A DNA stretch of 64,000 nt from Schizochytrium sp. CCTCC M209059 (lineage: Eukaryota; Sar; Bigyra; Thraustochytrida; Thraustochytriidae): positions 382,552 to 446,551 of the forward strand of contig KN805383.1 in NCBI GenBank assembly GCA_000818945.1. Reading direction: 5' to 3'. This document shows, in pieces, positions 30,728-41,264 of the stretch (positions are counted from its first letter, which is position 1; the number at the start of each line of letters is the position of its first letter). Both the position numbers and the translations under genes were made by a program. Below the pieces are notes generated by a model. It searched no databases, was not told where the DNA came from, and worked only from the letters and a program-made list of their open reading frames with translations.

Positions 30728-32299
30728 TTAGCCAACGACCACGACATCGTCATCCTCAAATGAGCCCCCCTTTTGGCCCTCAGAGAAGTCATTATCCTCG
30801 GTGTTAGCGTTGGTTGTGGTGTTTTCATTGCTCGTCCCTTCATGTACCTCATCCTCTGGCGGTGGCCCGACGCCGCCAGAGGTCGAGGCGTCATGTGCTG
30901 CGACCTCGTGATCGTCTTCATCGCCCCTAGATGACTTGGAATCAACATGTTTCACGTCCTCGACATCGACATCATCTTGACCCATCCTTGCGTCACCATC
31001 TTCATCTGCTTTACCTGCAGCTGCGGCATCTGAGACCTCTTGCACGCGATCTTCTTGTTCCATGTGTCCTCCTTGCTCTTGCTCTTGCTCTTGCTCTTGC
31101 CCTTGCACTTGTTCCTGCTCTTGCACGTGGTCTTCATCCTGCGCATGCTGCGGTTGTGAGTCGGCAGATGGTGGGGGGGGAGGCGCACCTTCCTCAGCAG
31201 CGTGCGTTGAGGACATCGCAGATCCCTCGTTCGGACCTTGAGCCGACGAACCCTCGCCTCCTGCATCGCGCGTACTCTTCCATGCCGTATAGTCAAGGAG
31301 ATCCCGCCGTGAGATCTCCATCTGAGAAACAGCGATCGCGTCGATCAACTGATGACCCGTCTCCTTCCAAAGTGGATGTCGGTGATCGCCTTTGGGGGGC
31401 TCTGGCGTGCGAAGATAAGAAATGACCTCTTGCAGAGTTACCTTAATCGAGAGGTCAGCAGCGGCTTGCTCTGTCTTTTGGCGCTTGCTCGTTGGGCTCG
31501 TCAACCCGGCGCCGCTTCGAGAGCGCGGCCGGACTCCAACTGTCGAGGCAATCATGTCTGTGACTGGAGTCGACCCGGACGAGGTGCCGTTTGCCACCCA
31601 TTGAGGTTGACTCTGCGATTGCTCGTGCGCCACGGGTGGCAACGGTGGTGGCGGTGGTGGGGGGGGCGCACCCTCGGCGCCGCCGCTGCCTGCAGCGCCA
31701 ACTGGTGCAAGTGCCGCCGAGCCGAGCGCGTTGCTGTTCTGCTGTTGCTGGTGTTGCTGCTGCTGCTGCTGCTGCTCCTTTGCCATCTGAAGCTGATTGA
31801 GCATAATTTGGTCTTCGTCGTCGAGCTCTACGTCGCTCTCAGACTCGTAGTCAGGCTCATCGGGCCGACGGGATTCCTTCGGTCTGCCGATAATGACCTT
31901 GAGTAGCTTTCCGCGAGATCCTTTAAAGTATTCGTAGCACCAGGTGAAGCGGAACTTGCCCACGCTGCGCTGGTCATTCTTGAGACTCATGACGTAGTAC
32001 TGGTTCACGTACTTGTCAAAGTCGGCGCTGCCAGGGGGCGCGAGGCCTTCTTCTTCGACCTTGCGCACGGCGTCGCGGTACTTGGTCACGTGGGTCCTGA
32101 TCTTGGCCCAGCGTTTCCGCAGGCCCTCTGGCGTGCGCTGCACGAAGTCATTCGGCGCGCGCCGCGAGTACGCGCCCAGCGCCTCTTGCCAGAACCCGTC
32201 CTGGGTGCGCGCCTTGGACCTGCATTCCCTCCACGCCACGGCGTACGCGCGGCACAGCAGGTGGTCCTCCTCCTCGCGCCACCCTTTTCCGCGGCCCAT
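30728..32299 (-). CDS. Myb/SANT-like (trihelix-type) DNA-binding protein
   Basis: 523 codons from the ATG at 32299. Residues 7-80 look like the Myb/SANT-like domain found in plant trihelix proteins and in Harbinger-associated Myb-like proteins: GWREEEDHLL, DGFWQEALGAYSRR, TPEGLRKRWAKI, each marking one helix. The rest is low complexity: an acidic stretch near 150, a Gln run near 175-190, a Pro run, a basic SKRQK cluster that may be a nuclear localisation signal, a Glu-Gln repeat, and an acidic C-terminus ending in DDDVVVVG. It probably acts as a nuclear transcription or chromatin factor; targets are unknown. A domesticated transposon origin for the Myb part is possible but not shown. Confidence 0.65.
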   Translation of the reverse strand: MGRGKGWREEEDHLLCRAYAVAWRECRSKARTQDGFWQEALGAYSRRAPNDFVQRTPEGLRKRWAKIRTHVTKYRDAVRKVEEEGLAPPGSADFDKYVNQYYVMSLKNDQRSVGKFRFTWCYEYFKGSRGKLLKVIIGRPKESRRPDEPDYESESDVELDDEDQIMLNQLQMAKEQQQQQQQHQQQQNSNALGSAALAPVGAAGSGGAEGAPPPPPPPPLPPVAHEQSQSQPQWVANGTSSGSTPVTDMIASTVGVRPRSRSGAGLTSPTSKRQKTEQAAADLSIKVTLQEVISYLRTPEPPKGDHRHPLWKETGHQLIDAIAVSQMEISRRDLLDYTAWKSTRDAGGEGSSAQGPNEGSAMSSTHAAEEGAPPPPPSADSQPQHAQDEDHVQEQEQVQGQEQEQEQEQGGHMEQEDRVQEVSDAAAAGKADEDGDARMGQDDVDVEDVKHVDSKSSRGDEDDHEVAAHDASTSGGVGPPPEDEVHEGTSNENTTTNANTEDNDFSEGQKGGSFEDDDVVVVG

Positions 32300-33443
32300 C
32301 CTCGCCTCCTCCCCGCGTCTCTCCGCGCCCTCGTGCGCGCCTCCGGCCTCGTGCGTTCTGCCTGGCCGCGCGAGCCTTTGTTTTTTCCCTCCGCCCGCGC
32401 AGCGCTTGCGGGGCCGTATTCTCCACTTGCGGAGGCGTATTCTCCACTTGCGCGGCGGAATTTCTCCGGTTTGGCGCGCGGTTGGCGGGATAGCCCACTT
32501 GTGCGGATCCGCGGAAGTGGCGTATAGCCGCTATTCCGCACTTTGTGCTTTCTTCTTTGAGTTTTCTTCCTGGCCTCTTCTTTTCTCGCGCGTCCGTTTT
32601 TTTGGACGACTTTATTGCACAATATTAGAAAGAGGCGGCGGCGATGATCATGGCCGCTTTACTTTTACTTTGCTGATAAGGCTGGCGATAGATGTTGATT
32701 CGGTCGGCCTCGTGACGCCGCCGGATGCACGAATTCCATCCCTCCCTCTCTCTCTCTCTCTCTCCCTTGACTCTCATCCGACAGATAACTTTCTTGCCAG
32801 GCCTACATGATGTTCAACTTTTCTTGATGGGCTAGCGCCCCTCTTGCCTAATTTACTATCGTCTCAGCAATCATGGCAAGCCTGCTCTTGGCAAACTGGG
32901 TGCCCAACCAAGACATCTACTCTACGTGGTTTAGTATAGTAGTTGGGTTGGCCCGACACAGCGACTCCGGAACGAAACGGTCAAGACCAAGCATTGGGGG
33001 TATCATAGACAAACTTGGGGCAAATGAGTGACACTGTGTAATACTTAAACGCGATACTAGTTCATGTAAATAGCAAAGACGTCTAGAGTACACCAGATAG
33101 AGTCCCAAGCCTGGCTGGGACGCTCTCCGTGTCTCTATGCCATGCCTTTCTCGCATTCTGCTTTAGTTTGCTTTGCGTTTAGGGGGGGGGTCTTGTCCTG
33201 TCTTCTTTCGCTTTGCTTCACCATTCGCGCGCGGGCACGGCCTGCATTTCTGCGTCAAAAAGCGAAGACGGATAAATCGCCAAAAAGTTTATTGGCGCGG
33301 GCCGCCGCGACCATCGCCGTTGACGCAGACGCAAACGCAGACGCAGACGCAGACGCAAGCGCGCTGGTCGACTTGAAATCGAGGAGAGACGCGGCGGAAC
33401 TTCGTTCAAGAACGAAGCTTGTCTCAACACTCGCATAAAGAAA
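32300..33443. other. Divergent intergenic region with short repeats
   Basis: Two copies of CGTATTCTCCACTTGCG (32415-32431 and 32436-32452) form a 21-bp tandem repeat in the 5' region of the Myb gene. A (CT)n tract lies at about 32738-32764 and a (GCAGAC)n tract at about 33322-33358, shortly before the next start. No gene seen. Confidence 0.5.
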
Positions 33444-36400
33444 ATGGCCGCCAAAATGTCGCACGCGGAATGGCTCGAACGCAAAGAGCGCGATCTCGAG
33501 GATGAGCGGTACGAGAAAATGCTCGAGGACCGAAAACAACGTCTCCGTGAAGAGGCGCGCAAAGAGCAGAGCAAACAACAATTTGCCGAGTGGCTTCAGC
33601 ACAAAGAAAGCTTTGAGCGTGCCCTTCAACTCCTCGACCAGCTCGACAGCGAGCGCTGCGCGGACACAGAGCAATGGTTCGAGGTAGCCATCGCACTCAG
33701 CGCAGTAGACTGTCTGCGTGGCGTCTACAAACAAGACAGCTATCGCGGCCTGCCATGCGATCGAGACCCAGCGCACAATGTATCCCGCGAAGAGCTTCGC
33801 AAGCGCCGCACGCTGCAAAGTGAGTTCTACAAATGGTCCAAACATCCGGAACACGGCCACGAATTCGAAAACGTTCCCGTTGATCAAGCGCTGGCTAAAA
33901 CCTTTAGTCTCAACGCACAAGAGGTCATGTCCGAATACGCCGAACAGGTCGATCGCGAGGGTGACTTTATTATTCCAAGCCTCAAATACACGGCGCCTCG
34001 CGCAAAGCAGGCTGCGCACGACAAGAGGAACCTTCACAACCCCGACACGGCCAAGTACAACAAGATCTTTCACCGTCTCCTCCAGGCCGAATACGCACGC
34101 GCTCAAGAAGCCATGTACGAGCGGCTCGACAAGGCTACCGCCAAGACGGAGCTTCAGGAGCTTCCACTTGACGCCGCTGAGCGACGCGTGCTCAATGCGC
34201 TCGGTCTCGGAAGGCTCGCCAAGTGGGTCGAGGAGGATGCTACACGCCGTGACACCGTGGTCGAGAACCGCAAAAAAGAGGACCGTCAATACGCGAGTCA
34301 GGTTCACGATGGCTTCATCGCCAAAAAGAATCGCATGCGCGTACGTCTTCCCGATGATAGCGATGACGACGATGAGGCAGCGACTCGTCTCGATGACGAG
34401 GCAGCCACGGACACCTTCCGGAAGATGAAGCGCGTCTTGTACGGAACGAGAGCCAACAAGGAAAATGGCCGCATGGACTTTAGCCGCGGCGTTCCCAAGG
34501 CAGTGCGCACGAAACGAGGCAGCATGGCCGCGACAAACAGTGTTGAAATTATCGCGCGCTCCTCCGGTGCAGCCAAGCAAAAGTACGCATACGCGACCAA
34601 CCGCAAAGACCTCGAGGCGGCCAGGTCCTCTCTCCGAAAAGAGGGCCACCTCTTTCGTGAAAACTTTCGAGACGAAGACGGCGACGCCCTCGTTGACGAT
34701 TTCCGCGCTGCCAAGGAATCGCAAACGCGTCGCGATCGCATTCGCGAACTGGTTCGTCAGCGCGAAGAAAAGGCGGCAGAAACGTACAAGGAGTGGGCGG
34801 CTCAAAAAGACCTTCGCAGTCGCGCCCTTGACGCTCTCCAGCACATCGACAAGCCTGGTTCTAGCGGAGAAGGAGGCGCCACCGACGAGACGCACTGGAG
34901 ATATGTAGGCGAACAGCTCAAGGCCGTTGACCCAGCTCTCTTTGCCGACTTTGTACAATGGTCCGTCGGCTTCAAAACAGCAGCCAAGTGCAAGGCAACG
35001 TGGGATCTTCTGCCTCCAAACGTATGCGACACCTGCAATCCGTCGTCGACAGTGCACAATGTTCTTCTCAAGTTTCTCAATCGTCCGGGCATCGACTTTG
35101 CGGAAATCTTCGATTTCGCCGTTGAACGAGAGGTGCGCCGCATGATGGCGAGCGATGGCCGCGAGGCCTCCGAGGCCACGCCCGAGGAGGTACGCAAAAT
35201 TGAGGACACCCTCGAGCTCAATCCCAAGCGCTTTCGGCAAATGATGCAAGATGCTGGCATTGCCGTGCAGCCGCACGAGGTTCGAATTCTCACCACACTT
35301 TTTGACACGGACGGCAACGACCGGATTTCGCGCAAAGAGTTTCTCAGCTTTACGGGCCATGGCCCACGCCCGGGAGCACGCGGAGATGCCCTGCTTACGT
35401 TGCGCGCTGGAGACTATTGCTCATGGGAGGCATGCTGCCACGTCACCGGGCTCACGAGTGCATACGATGTTCGACCTGCCCCTGTGGGGACCGCGAACGC
35501 TGACGACCAAGACGACCAGGACGCCTACGAAACAGAGTTTTCGCAGGATGAAGGCGATCAAGACGATAACACTGGCAACGTTGTCAAATCTCTTCCCCTG
35601 CTTTTACGCAACGGCAAAGTGAAGCAGGGATGGGTCCGGATGCCCTTGCCTGACTTTGAGCGCCGCGCACGCCGTGTGCTGCGGACTGGCGATCGTGAGC
35701 CCGCCGACTTTCGCAAGCCTCCTCCGTCTTCGTGCGAGGTATCAAAGTGGTCGCTCAGTGAGCGCATGAGTGCACTCGAGGGTCTCGAGGCTCTGGCCGA
35801 GACGAACCGCGAAATTTCTCGCACGCTCGCTCTGCAAACCCAAGGTGAAAGCCCGCTAAGCCCTGTTCTTGAGCTGGGGCCCGTGCACGAGTTCCCCGAG
35901 GCGGATCGGCAGACAGCTCTCATGCTGCGGTGGCGTCCGCGGGAAGGAAGCATGTTTCCAACCTTTTACGTGCTCGAATCATGCGGTCGTGAGGGAAGCA
36001 AGTCGCACCGGCAGCACGAGTTTAAAGAAATCTTTCGCGATCCGCCTTCAGCCGCCAGCGGCAAGGCCCAAGCTGGCGAGTTCACGCTCCGAGGTCTCGA
36101 GGCCGGCGTACGCTACTTTTTTCGCATACGCGCCTTCAATGGCTATGGATCGTCGCCCTTCACGTACGCCTCCTTCCTGACTGCCCCGGCGCCTCCGGCA
36201 GTTCCCGTTGTCAAGAGCTTAGCCCCCACAACGCTCACACTTGCATGGGGCAATGGCGTGCCCATGGTCAAGACCAGTGTTCGCGAGATTCGAGACGTTT
36301 TCCGGGCGCTCGACACTGCCAACACCGGTGCGGTGGACCCGGAGACATTTCTTGATACACTCGAAAAAGCGCACCCGCAGCTTTATGCTACTTTGGAGAC

Positions 36401-38714
36401 TATGGCAGCTCCCGATCTTCCCGGAGGGTCTCTCATTGACACGATCGAGGCACTTCCCGCTCGAGCGGATGCGCTCTCGTGGTCGCATCTCAAGACGTTG
36501 ATGACCAAAGCGCAAAGTGCTACTTCAACTTCGTCAAGCCAGTCTCGCGGACTCACCTATGTCTTGTGTCGCTGTGTTGCCGACGAAGAAGTCGACTTCC
36601 AGCGTGAAGGTAGTCTGTCGGCCAAACGCTCGACCGATGATGTTCTCGTTTCTGTGCTGCGAGGGTCTGATTGGTACATAAGCAAGGCTGTGGCAAACCC
36701 TGGCGATGACACCTCAGCGCCCGATGCCCAGGCAATTGCTGAACGACTTGATGTGCCGAGACCCTATTTTGCAGAACTACCACTCGCAGCCAAGGATGCC
36801 CATGAAAAACCAGCCCTCAAAATTGTCCTGAAGAAGCGACGCGCACGCAGGCATACTGTAGATGGGACGACGGATGATACATCCCAGACAGCAGCAAGCC
36901 TCCCCAGTGTGGGTCAGCTTGATGAGCCTGTAACCCATCTCGAGGTTTACGAGATCATGTATCGCGGGTCAGAGCCGCGATGCGTGCTAACAGGCCTTCA
37001 ACCGGGGTCAGGGTATCAATTTCGCGTCTTTTCGCTTTCAGTACCTCCTCGTGAGACCGCGAGTGGGCCCACTTCAATGTCTGTATCGTCTTCAATTGTT
37101 ACAAGTCGCATGAGCGCAGCGCTGGTGGTTCACATGCCTGCCGTCGCACCTCCGGCCCCGCGTATTGTTCATGAAGTCACTACAGATGCAGTCTCTTTGC
37201 AATGGACCACGCCGGATCTCGAGCTCCTAAATCGCAGATCGCGTGCGAAAGAGTCGCTCAATGCCAAAAAGGACAGTTGGAATAAGGTCGTCGGCGAGTG
37301 GGCGCAAGATCCCCGCATGGAAGCCAAGGGCGGCGTTTCCGATGCGACTCTTCGCAAGACTTTTATGCGATACGATAAGAACGTCGACGGCAAAATGGAT
37401 GCGCAAGAGCTTGCGGAGCTCTTTGGCGACCTTGGACTTCGTGTACAAGGCCCTTCTTTCACCGAAGCTATGCAAGAGCTCGACACCAATGGAGACGGCG
37501 TTGTCTCGTATGTTGAGTTTGCGAATTGGTGGCGACGGCCAGAAATGACGCACGTCCTCCTGCACCGCGAAGCTGGAGGGAAGGCTGCAGCCGCGGCGGT
37601 GGGGACAGCCGCGGCGACGACGACAACGATAGGCTCTTCAGCTGCAATGAAGGTGTCGTCCACGATGGATGGGCCATCGCCTGCTCTCGGGGCCACGTCA
37701 AGGCCGAACTGGCACGTGGTGTATCGCGGCACAAAGACTGAGGCGCGAGTGACTGGTCTTGCGCCAAACACGCGCCATATTTTCGCGCTCCAGTGCGAGT
37801 TGCGCAGATCGCTTTCGACGCCTTCCAATGATTTGGTCGTATTCACTGCGCCCGAGACGCCGCGACAGCCTGTTGTGGTTGAGGCTGGTCCACGGCATTT
37901 TCGTGTCAAGTGGTATCCTGGTTTTGGCGGAGCGCATCGTTATGTGCTAGAGGCTATGCTGGTGGAGCGACTGCCAGATGAGCGAGTACCGGTTGGCAAC
38001 AAGTCGCAAGTATCGCGAACCAAGCAGCGTGGGCCCGTTCCTCCTACGGAACGGCAGTGGGTGACAGTGTACGATGGCAAAGACACGTTGGCACTCGTCT
38101 CGGACCTCGAGGTCTGTGCAATGTATCGCTTGCGAGTCAAGGCGCTTAATGCAGACAAGATTGAATCTGCGCCCTCGCTTCCTGCACAATTTGCAACGAC
38201 CACGGCTCGAGACACGGTGATGCGAAGAGCGGCCAAAACGAACGCGGCTCGCTTCTTTTCCATCGAGTGTACCGGTGATCTCGTCACAGGCGATACGATC
38301 TTGTTTACTGAGCGTGTGTTTGCGGCGCCAGGAGAGGACCCGTTTCCGAAGCGAGGACGCCGTAAAAGCGCTGCTCAGCACGTCGCCTCATTGTCGCAGC
38401 AGAGCGTATCTTCCCTCGACGGTTCCAAAGGCTCCGCGCGAGGGATCTTTGTCGCGGAACGTACAGTAGCCGCTCGCATCCAGGGTGCGCTGCAACGGAA
38501 GACGCGTGAGCTGGTCATGGAGGTTCTGTGGTCGACCCTCTCGGTGCCAACAGCGCCAGAAAAATACCATCTTTTGGAATGCGCTCGCATCACACGAAGC
38601 GAGCATGAAATCTTCAAATTCGAAACCTTTCGAGCTTCTTGGGCTCAGGAAGATGCACGGTGGAGCTACCAGGACGAGCTCGAAGCTGCGCGTGAGGTCT
38701 CGGACCTTCATTAG
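33444..38714 (+). CDS. Large EF-hand and fibronectin type III protein
   Basis: 1,756 codons in one exon from the ATG at 33444. The N-terminus is a charged helix with repeated (F/E)WL-x-(R/H)KE motifs, as in several axonemal coiled-coil proteins. An EF-hand lies at about 612-640 (DTDGNDRISRKE). A complete fibronectin III domain lies at about 819-912. Two further FN3 domains seem to be split: their first strands (about 915-935 and 1230-1255) are separated from their last strands (about 1162-1210 and 1415-1470) by insertions that carry EF-hand-like helices (LDTANTGAVDPE; YDKNVDGKMDAQ plus DTNGDGVVSYVE). A last FN3 domain covers about 1472-1590. No signal peptide or membrane segment. A flagellar or cytoskeletal calcium-responsive scaffold is plausible but not proven. 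Confidence 0.75.
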   Translation: MAAKMSHAEWLERKERDLEDERYEKMLEDRKQRLREEARKEQSKQQFAEWLQHKESFERALQLLDQLDSERCADTEQWFEVAIALSAVDCLRGVYKQDSYRGLPCDRDPAHNVSREELRKRRTLQSEFYKWSKHPEHGHEFENVPVDQALAKTFSLNAQEVMSEYAEQVDREGDFIIPSLKYTAPRAKQAAHDKRNLHNPDTAKYNKIFHRLLQAEYARAQEAMYERLDKATAKTELQELPLDAAERRVLNALGLGRLAKWVEEDATRRDTVVENRKKEDRQYASQVHDGFIAKKNRMRVRLPDDSDDDDEAATRLDDEAATDTFRKMKRVLYGTRANKENGRMDFSRGVPKAVRTKRGSMAATNSVEIIARSSGAAKQKYAYATNRKDLEAARSSLRKEGHLFRENFRDEDGDALVDDFRAAKESQTRRDRIRELVRQREEKAAETYKEWAAQKDLRSRALDALQHIDKPGSSGEGGATDETHWRYVGEQLKAVDPALFADFVQWSVGFKTAAKCKATWDLLPPNVCDTCNPSSTVHNVLLKFLNRPGIDFAEIFDFAVEREVRRMMASDGREASEATPEEVRKIEDTLELNPKRFRQMMQDAGIAVQPHEVRILTTLFDTDGNDRISRKEFLSFTGHGPRPGARGDALLTLRAGDYCSWEACCHVTGLTSAYDVRPAPVGTANADDQDDQDAYETEFSQDEGDQDDNTGNVVKSLPLLLRNGKVKQGWVRMPLPDFERRARRVLRTGDREPADFRKPPPSSCEVSKWSLSERMSALEGLEALAETNREISRTLALQTQGESPLSPVLELGPVHEFPEADRQTALMLRWRPREGSMFPTFYVLESCGREGSKSHRQHEFKEIFRDPPSAASGKAQAGEFTLRGLEAGVRYFFRIRAFNGYGSSPFTYASFLTAPAPPAVPVVKSLAPTTLTLAWGNGVPMVKTSVREIRDVFRALDTANTGAVDPETFLDTLEKAHPQLYATLETMAAPDLPGGSLIDTIEALPARADALSWSHLKTLMTKAQSATSTSSSQSRGLTYVLCRCVADEEVDFQREGSLSAKRSTDDVLVSVLRGSDWYISKAVANPGDDTSAPDAQAIAERLDVPRPYFAELPLAAKDAHEKPALKIVLKKRRARRHTVDGTTDDTSQTAASLPSVGQLDEPVTHLEVYEIMYRGSEPRCVLTGLQPGSGYQFRVFSLSVPPRETASGPTSMSVSSSIVTSRMSAALVVHMPAVAPPAPRIVHEVTTDAVSLQWTTPDLELLNRRSRAKESLNAKKDSWNKVVGEWAQDPRMEAKGGVSDATLRKTFMRYDKNVDGKMDAQELAELFGDLGLRVQGPSFTEAMQELDTNGDGVVSYVEFANWWRRPEMTHVLLHREAGGKAAAAAVGTAAATTTTIGSSAAMKVSSTMDGPSPALGATSRPNWHVVYRGTKTEARVTGLAPNTRHIFALQCELRRSLSTPSNDLVVFTAPETPRQPVVVEAGPRHFRVKWYPGFGGAHRYVLEAMLVERLPDERVPVGNKSQVSRTKQRGPVPPTERQWVTVYDGKDTLALVSDLEVCAMYRLRVKALNADKIESAPSLPAQFATTTARDTVMRRAAKTNAARFFSIECTGDLVTGDTILFTERVFAAPGEDPFPKRGRRKSAAQHVASLSQQSVSSLDGSKGSARGIFVAERTVAARIQGALQRKTRELVMEVLWSTLSVPTAPEKYHLLECARITRSEHEIFKFETFRASWAQEDARWSYQDELEAAREVSDLH

Positions 38715-38908
38715 GAAAAAAGTCACAGCAATACTTTGACATGGGAGACAAAGGATCATTTCTTTTCGTTTCTTTTGCTTTTCTTTCCGTTTCTTTTCTT
38801 TTCTTTCCTGTCTTTTTCATTTCCAGATTGTCATGGAAATAAGTTGCTGGCATTGCTCCTACTTCAGCTCAGAGAGATGCATTTTAGGGCCTCTTGGACC
38901 TTGCCCTC

Positions 38909-38957
<49 letters not shown>

Positions 38958-39317
38958 ATGCTCGTTCCGAAGTGGAAATTTTGAGTTGCGCAGAATCGCC
39001 AACGGATCTCTTCAATTATTTTTTCGATCGCTACCCAAAGTGTGCGAGGCGACCTGGGTCTGAATCATTCAAAATTCACGGGACCCGCGACAGCGCGATG
39101 TAGCAGCCAGAAAAAATAGATTTGTAAATCTGCGCGCTGCAGTTCGTATTGGTCGCAGCAGCGAGGTCCCCGCCCGGTAAAGGTGCCGGGAAGGGGTTGC
39201 GGAAAGGGAGGGAGAAAGTGCGTCACGTCTCCAGGGTTGCCTGGTCGACGGTGCCTGTGTCTGCTAGTATCGGAAATCGCAAGAAAGAAAGGGTCCTACT
39301 CTTTGACCTTTAGCACG
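38715..39317. other. Intergenic spacer with CTTG microsatellite
   Basis: A T/C-rich run (TTCTTTTCTTTC type, about 38756-38822) follows the stop codon and may contain the 3' processing region. A (CTTG)n tract covers about 38909-38957. No gene seen. Confidence 0.5.
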
Positions 39318-40814
39318 ATGCGGACAGATGACGTCCCCGAATGCACGCGCGAAGGCGTGCTCAAGAAATCGTGGAAATTTTACAGAAGAACAGGGGCTAT
39401 CTGGACCGATGGATATCATATGCCCGAGCATCAACGAAGATGGTCCGAGCGCGCAGACCTCGACGCAAAACATGAAGCGCACGTTCGTCGACAAATGCGT
39501 CGAGAAGCACGCTCCGAAAGAGACCGCAAGGCGGATGTAAAGTTGCGATCAAAGAAGATTCGATCGCGTCTGCATCTCCGACAGGTCGAGAATGCCGAGC
39601 GTTACGGTTCCTTAGCGTCTCCTCCGCAGAGCGGCAAAACACGGCGCAATTCTGTGCATGACCAGGAAAAACGAAGTAATCACTGCTCATGTGATCAAGG
39701 CCGCGGAAGCAAATGCACATGCAAAAATCGGCACCACGACAGCCGTGACGACAAACGATGGGCTCGAGAACGGCACTCTGACAACCGTGAGGCCGAGGCA
39801 ACGCGAATGGCGAATCGGAAGGATCAGGCACGCACAATCCTTGCCGGTAAACATGCGCGTGCGCCACAGCGCATGCACAAGCTGAAAACACAAGATTATT
39901 ACCGTGGGAACGGCTTTCTTTGGAGTGATATGACACATGTTCCATACGAACGACTGCACCTCGTGCTCGACCCGCGCATTATTGATAAAGATCGGGAGGC
40001 TCTCGAGAGAATCGACCGGCGACTCCAAGAGGAGGCAGAGGAGAACTATCAGCGAGCATGTGACATGCAGCGCAAAATTGATATCCAGAGAGATCAATTT
40101 CGCGCACAACAAGACCGAAATGATCACCGAGCATCGAGCGCGGGGCTTCACGTGCCTCAGCGCTTGGGTCGCGTAGCTTCTGAAACCCAAAAGTTTAAAG
40201 GCGATTATACCGCAGGTGACCAAGCGCTACCGGGAGACCAGGAGCAAATCATGGAAAATCAAGAGGCACGCGCAGTTCCACGTCTCCTCGGACACCCGGC
40301 AGCCGGCAAAGGCGCACCTGTTTCAGAAAAGAGCGGACTACTACACATTGATCACGTCGCAAGTCGCCGGCTGGATCACCTTTGGTCGCTGACAGCTTCA
40401 ATGAAGAAGCGAGCCGGTGGAAAACCTGGCTCGGCTCCCGGTCGGCAGGAGAGCGTCCCTGATGGATTAAAAGTTCGCGATGTCGACCGGCAGGTCATGT
40501 TTGTCTCGGCACCGCTCGGAAGTGCGTCAGTTGCGCCCGGAGGCGAGGAATCGATCGTATTTGCGACACGCTATGACAGCGACACCGAGAGCAAGGAGTA
40601 TTGTGATGGTGAGAGCGATAGCGATAGCGATAGTGACAGCGAGCCTGGGAGGAATACTTTGCCTTTCAAAGAAGGTGTTGCTCCATGCCAATCGTTGTCG
40701 GCACCTGCGGTTGTCTTCCTTGAGCTCGACGATTTCGAAAGTAGGTTACGAGAGCTCGAAGCAAGCGGTGAAACGCGGCGACCTTTCTGGATGGATGGAA
40801 ACGAAAAAAATTGA
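39318..40814 (+). CDS. Hypothetical protein with a duplicated W-[ST]-D motif
   Basis: 498 codons from the first ATG at 39318; the frame is open upstream only from a GTG. Two related segments are visible. Residues 22-65 contain YRRTGAIWTDGYHMPEHQRRW followed by a charged helix. Residues about 194-250 contain YYRGNGFLWSDMTHVPYERL followed by a similar helix (IDRRLQEEAEENYQRA). Between them is a Cys/His cluster (HCSCDQGRGSKCTC). The C-terminal part is Ser/Asp-rich with a short SD repeat. The pattern of a short aromatic motif plus coiled coil resembles small axonemal or microtubule-inner proteins, but I do not recognise the family. Confidence 0.6.
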   Translation: MRTDDVPECTREGVLKKSWKFYRRTGAIWTDGYHMPEHQRRWSERADLDAKHEAHVRRQMRREARSERDRKADVKLRSKKIRSRLHLRQVENAERYGSLASPPQSGKTRRNSVHDQEKRSNHCSCDQGRGSKCTCKNRHHDSRDDKRWARERHSDNREAEATRMANRKDQARTILAGKHARAPQRMHKLKTQDYYRGNGFLWSDMTHVPYERLHLVLDPRIIDKDREALERIDRRLQEEAEENYQRACDMQRKIDIQRDQFRAQQDRNDHRASSAGLHVPQRLGRVASETQKFKGDYTAGDQALPGDQEQIMENQEARAVPRLLGHPAAGKGAPVSEKSGLLHIDHVASRRLDHLWSLTASMKKRAGGKPGSAPGRQESVPDGLKVRDVDRQVMFVSAPLGSASVAPGGEESIVFATRYDSDTESKEYCDGESDSDSDSDSEPGRNTLPFKEGVAPCQSLSAPAVVFLELDDFESRLRELEASGETRRPFWMDGNEKN

Positions 40815-41264
40815 ATTTCACTCATGTGATACTACCAATCTCTAGCTCTCTTTCTCTTTTCTCTCTCCGCTTCTAGTACGCAGATACATGCACCACACGC
40901 ATGCGCGCGTGAAACTTTGGCGGAGGGAGAAATGAGAAAGAGACAGAGAAAGAGAGAGAAAACAAAGAGAGAGAGGGGAGAGGGGGGGGGGGCTCCGTAT
41001 GGTGAAGCGCTAAAAAATAGTCTCATGCGGACTACTCATTGCTCATGTTGTATGTAATGCCGACCAGAGATGCCCAGAAGAAGAAAGAATGCGTGCTGCC
41101 GAGGCTTGGCCAAACCCTGACCAATCTAGGTCTCGTTCTTTCAAGCAGGATAGAGAGAAGCGCTGTGCACGTGAATGTGGATAAACTCGTTCATTTCGCT
41201 CGTGAACTGAAGTTCAGGATACGAGAATCAAGGGTCCTCCACACATAATGCAAGTCCGTGCGAC
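40815..41264. other. Spacer with opposed pyrimidine and purine tracts
   Basis: A CT-rich tract (about 40844-40871) is followed by a GA-rich tract (about 40918-40990) that is broadly complementary, so transcripts or single strands could fold back. The spacer separates convergent genes (hypothetical protein, plus; eIF1, minus). No gene seen. Confidence 0.5.

Noticed and set aside
33255..35360. Minus-strand open frame of 701 codons
   Set aside because: It is the exact antisense of the FN3/EF-hand gene. In GC-rich coding DNA the antisense frame is often free of stops, and its translation shows no domain.
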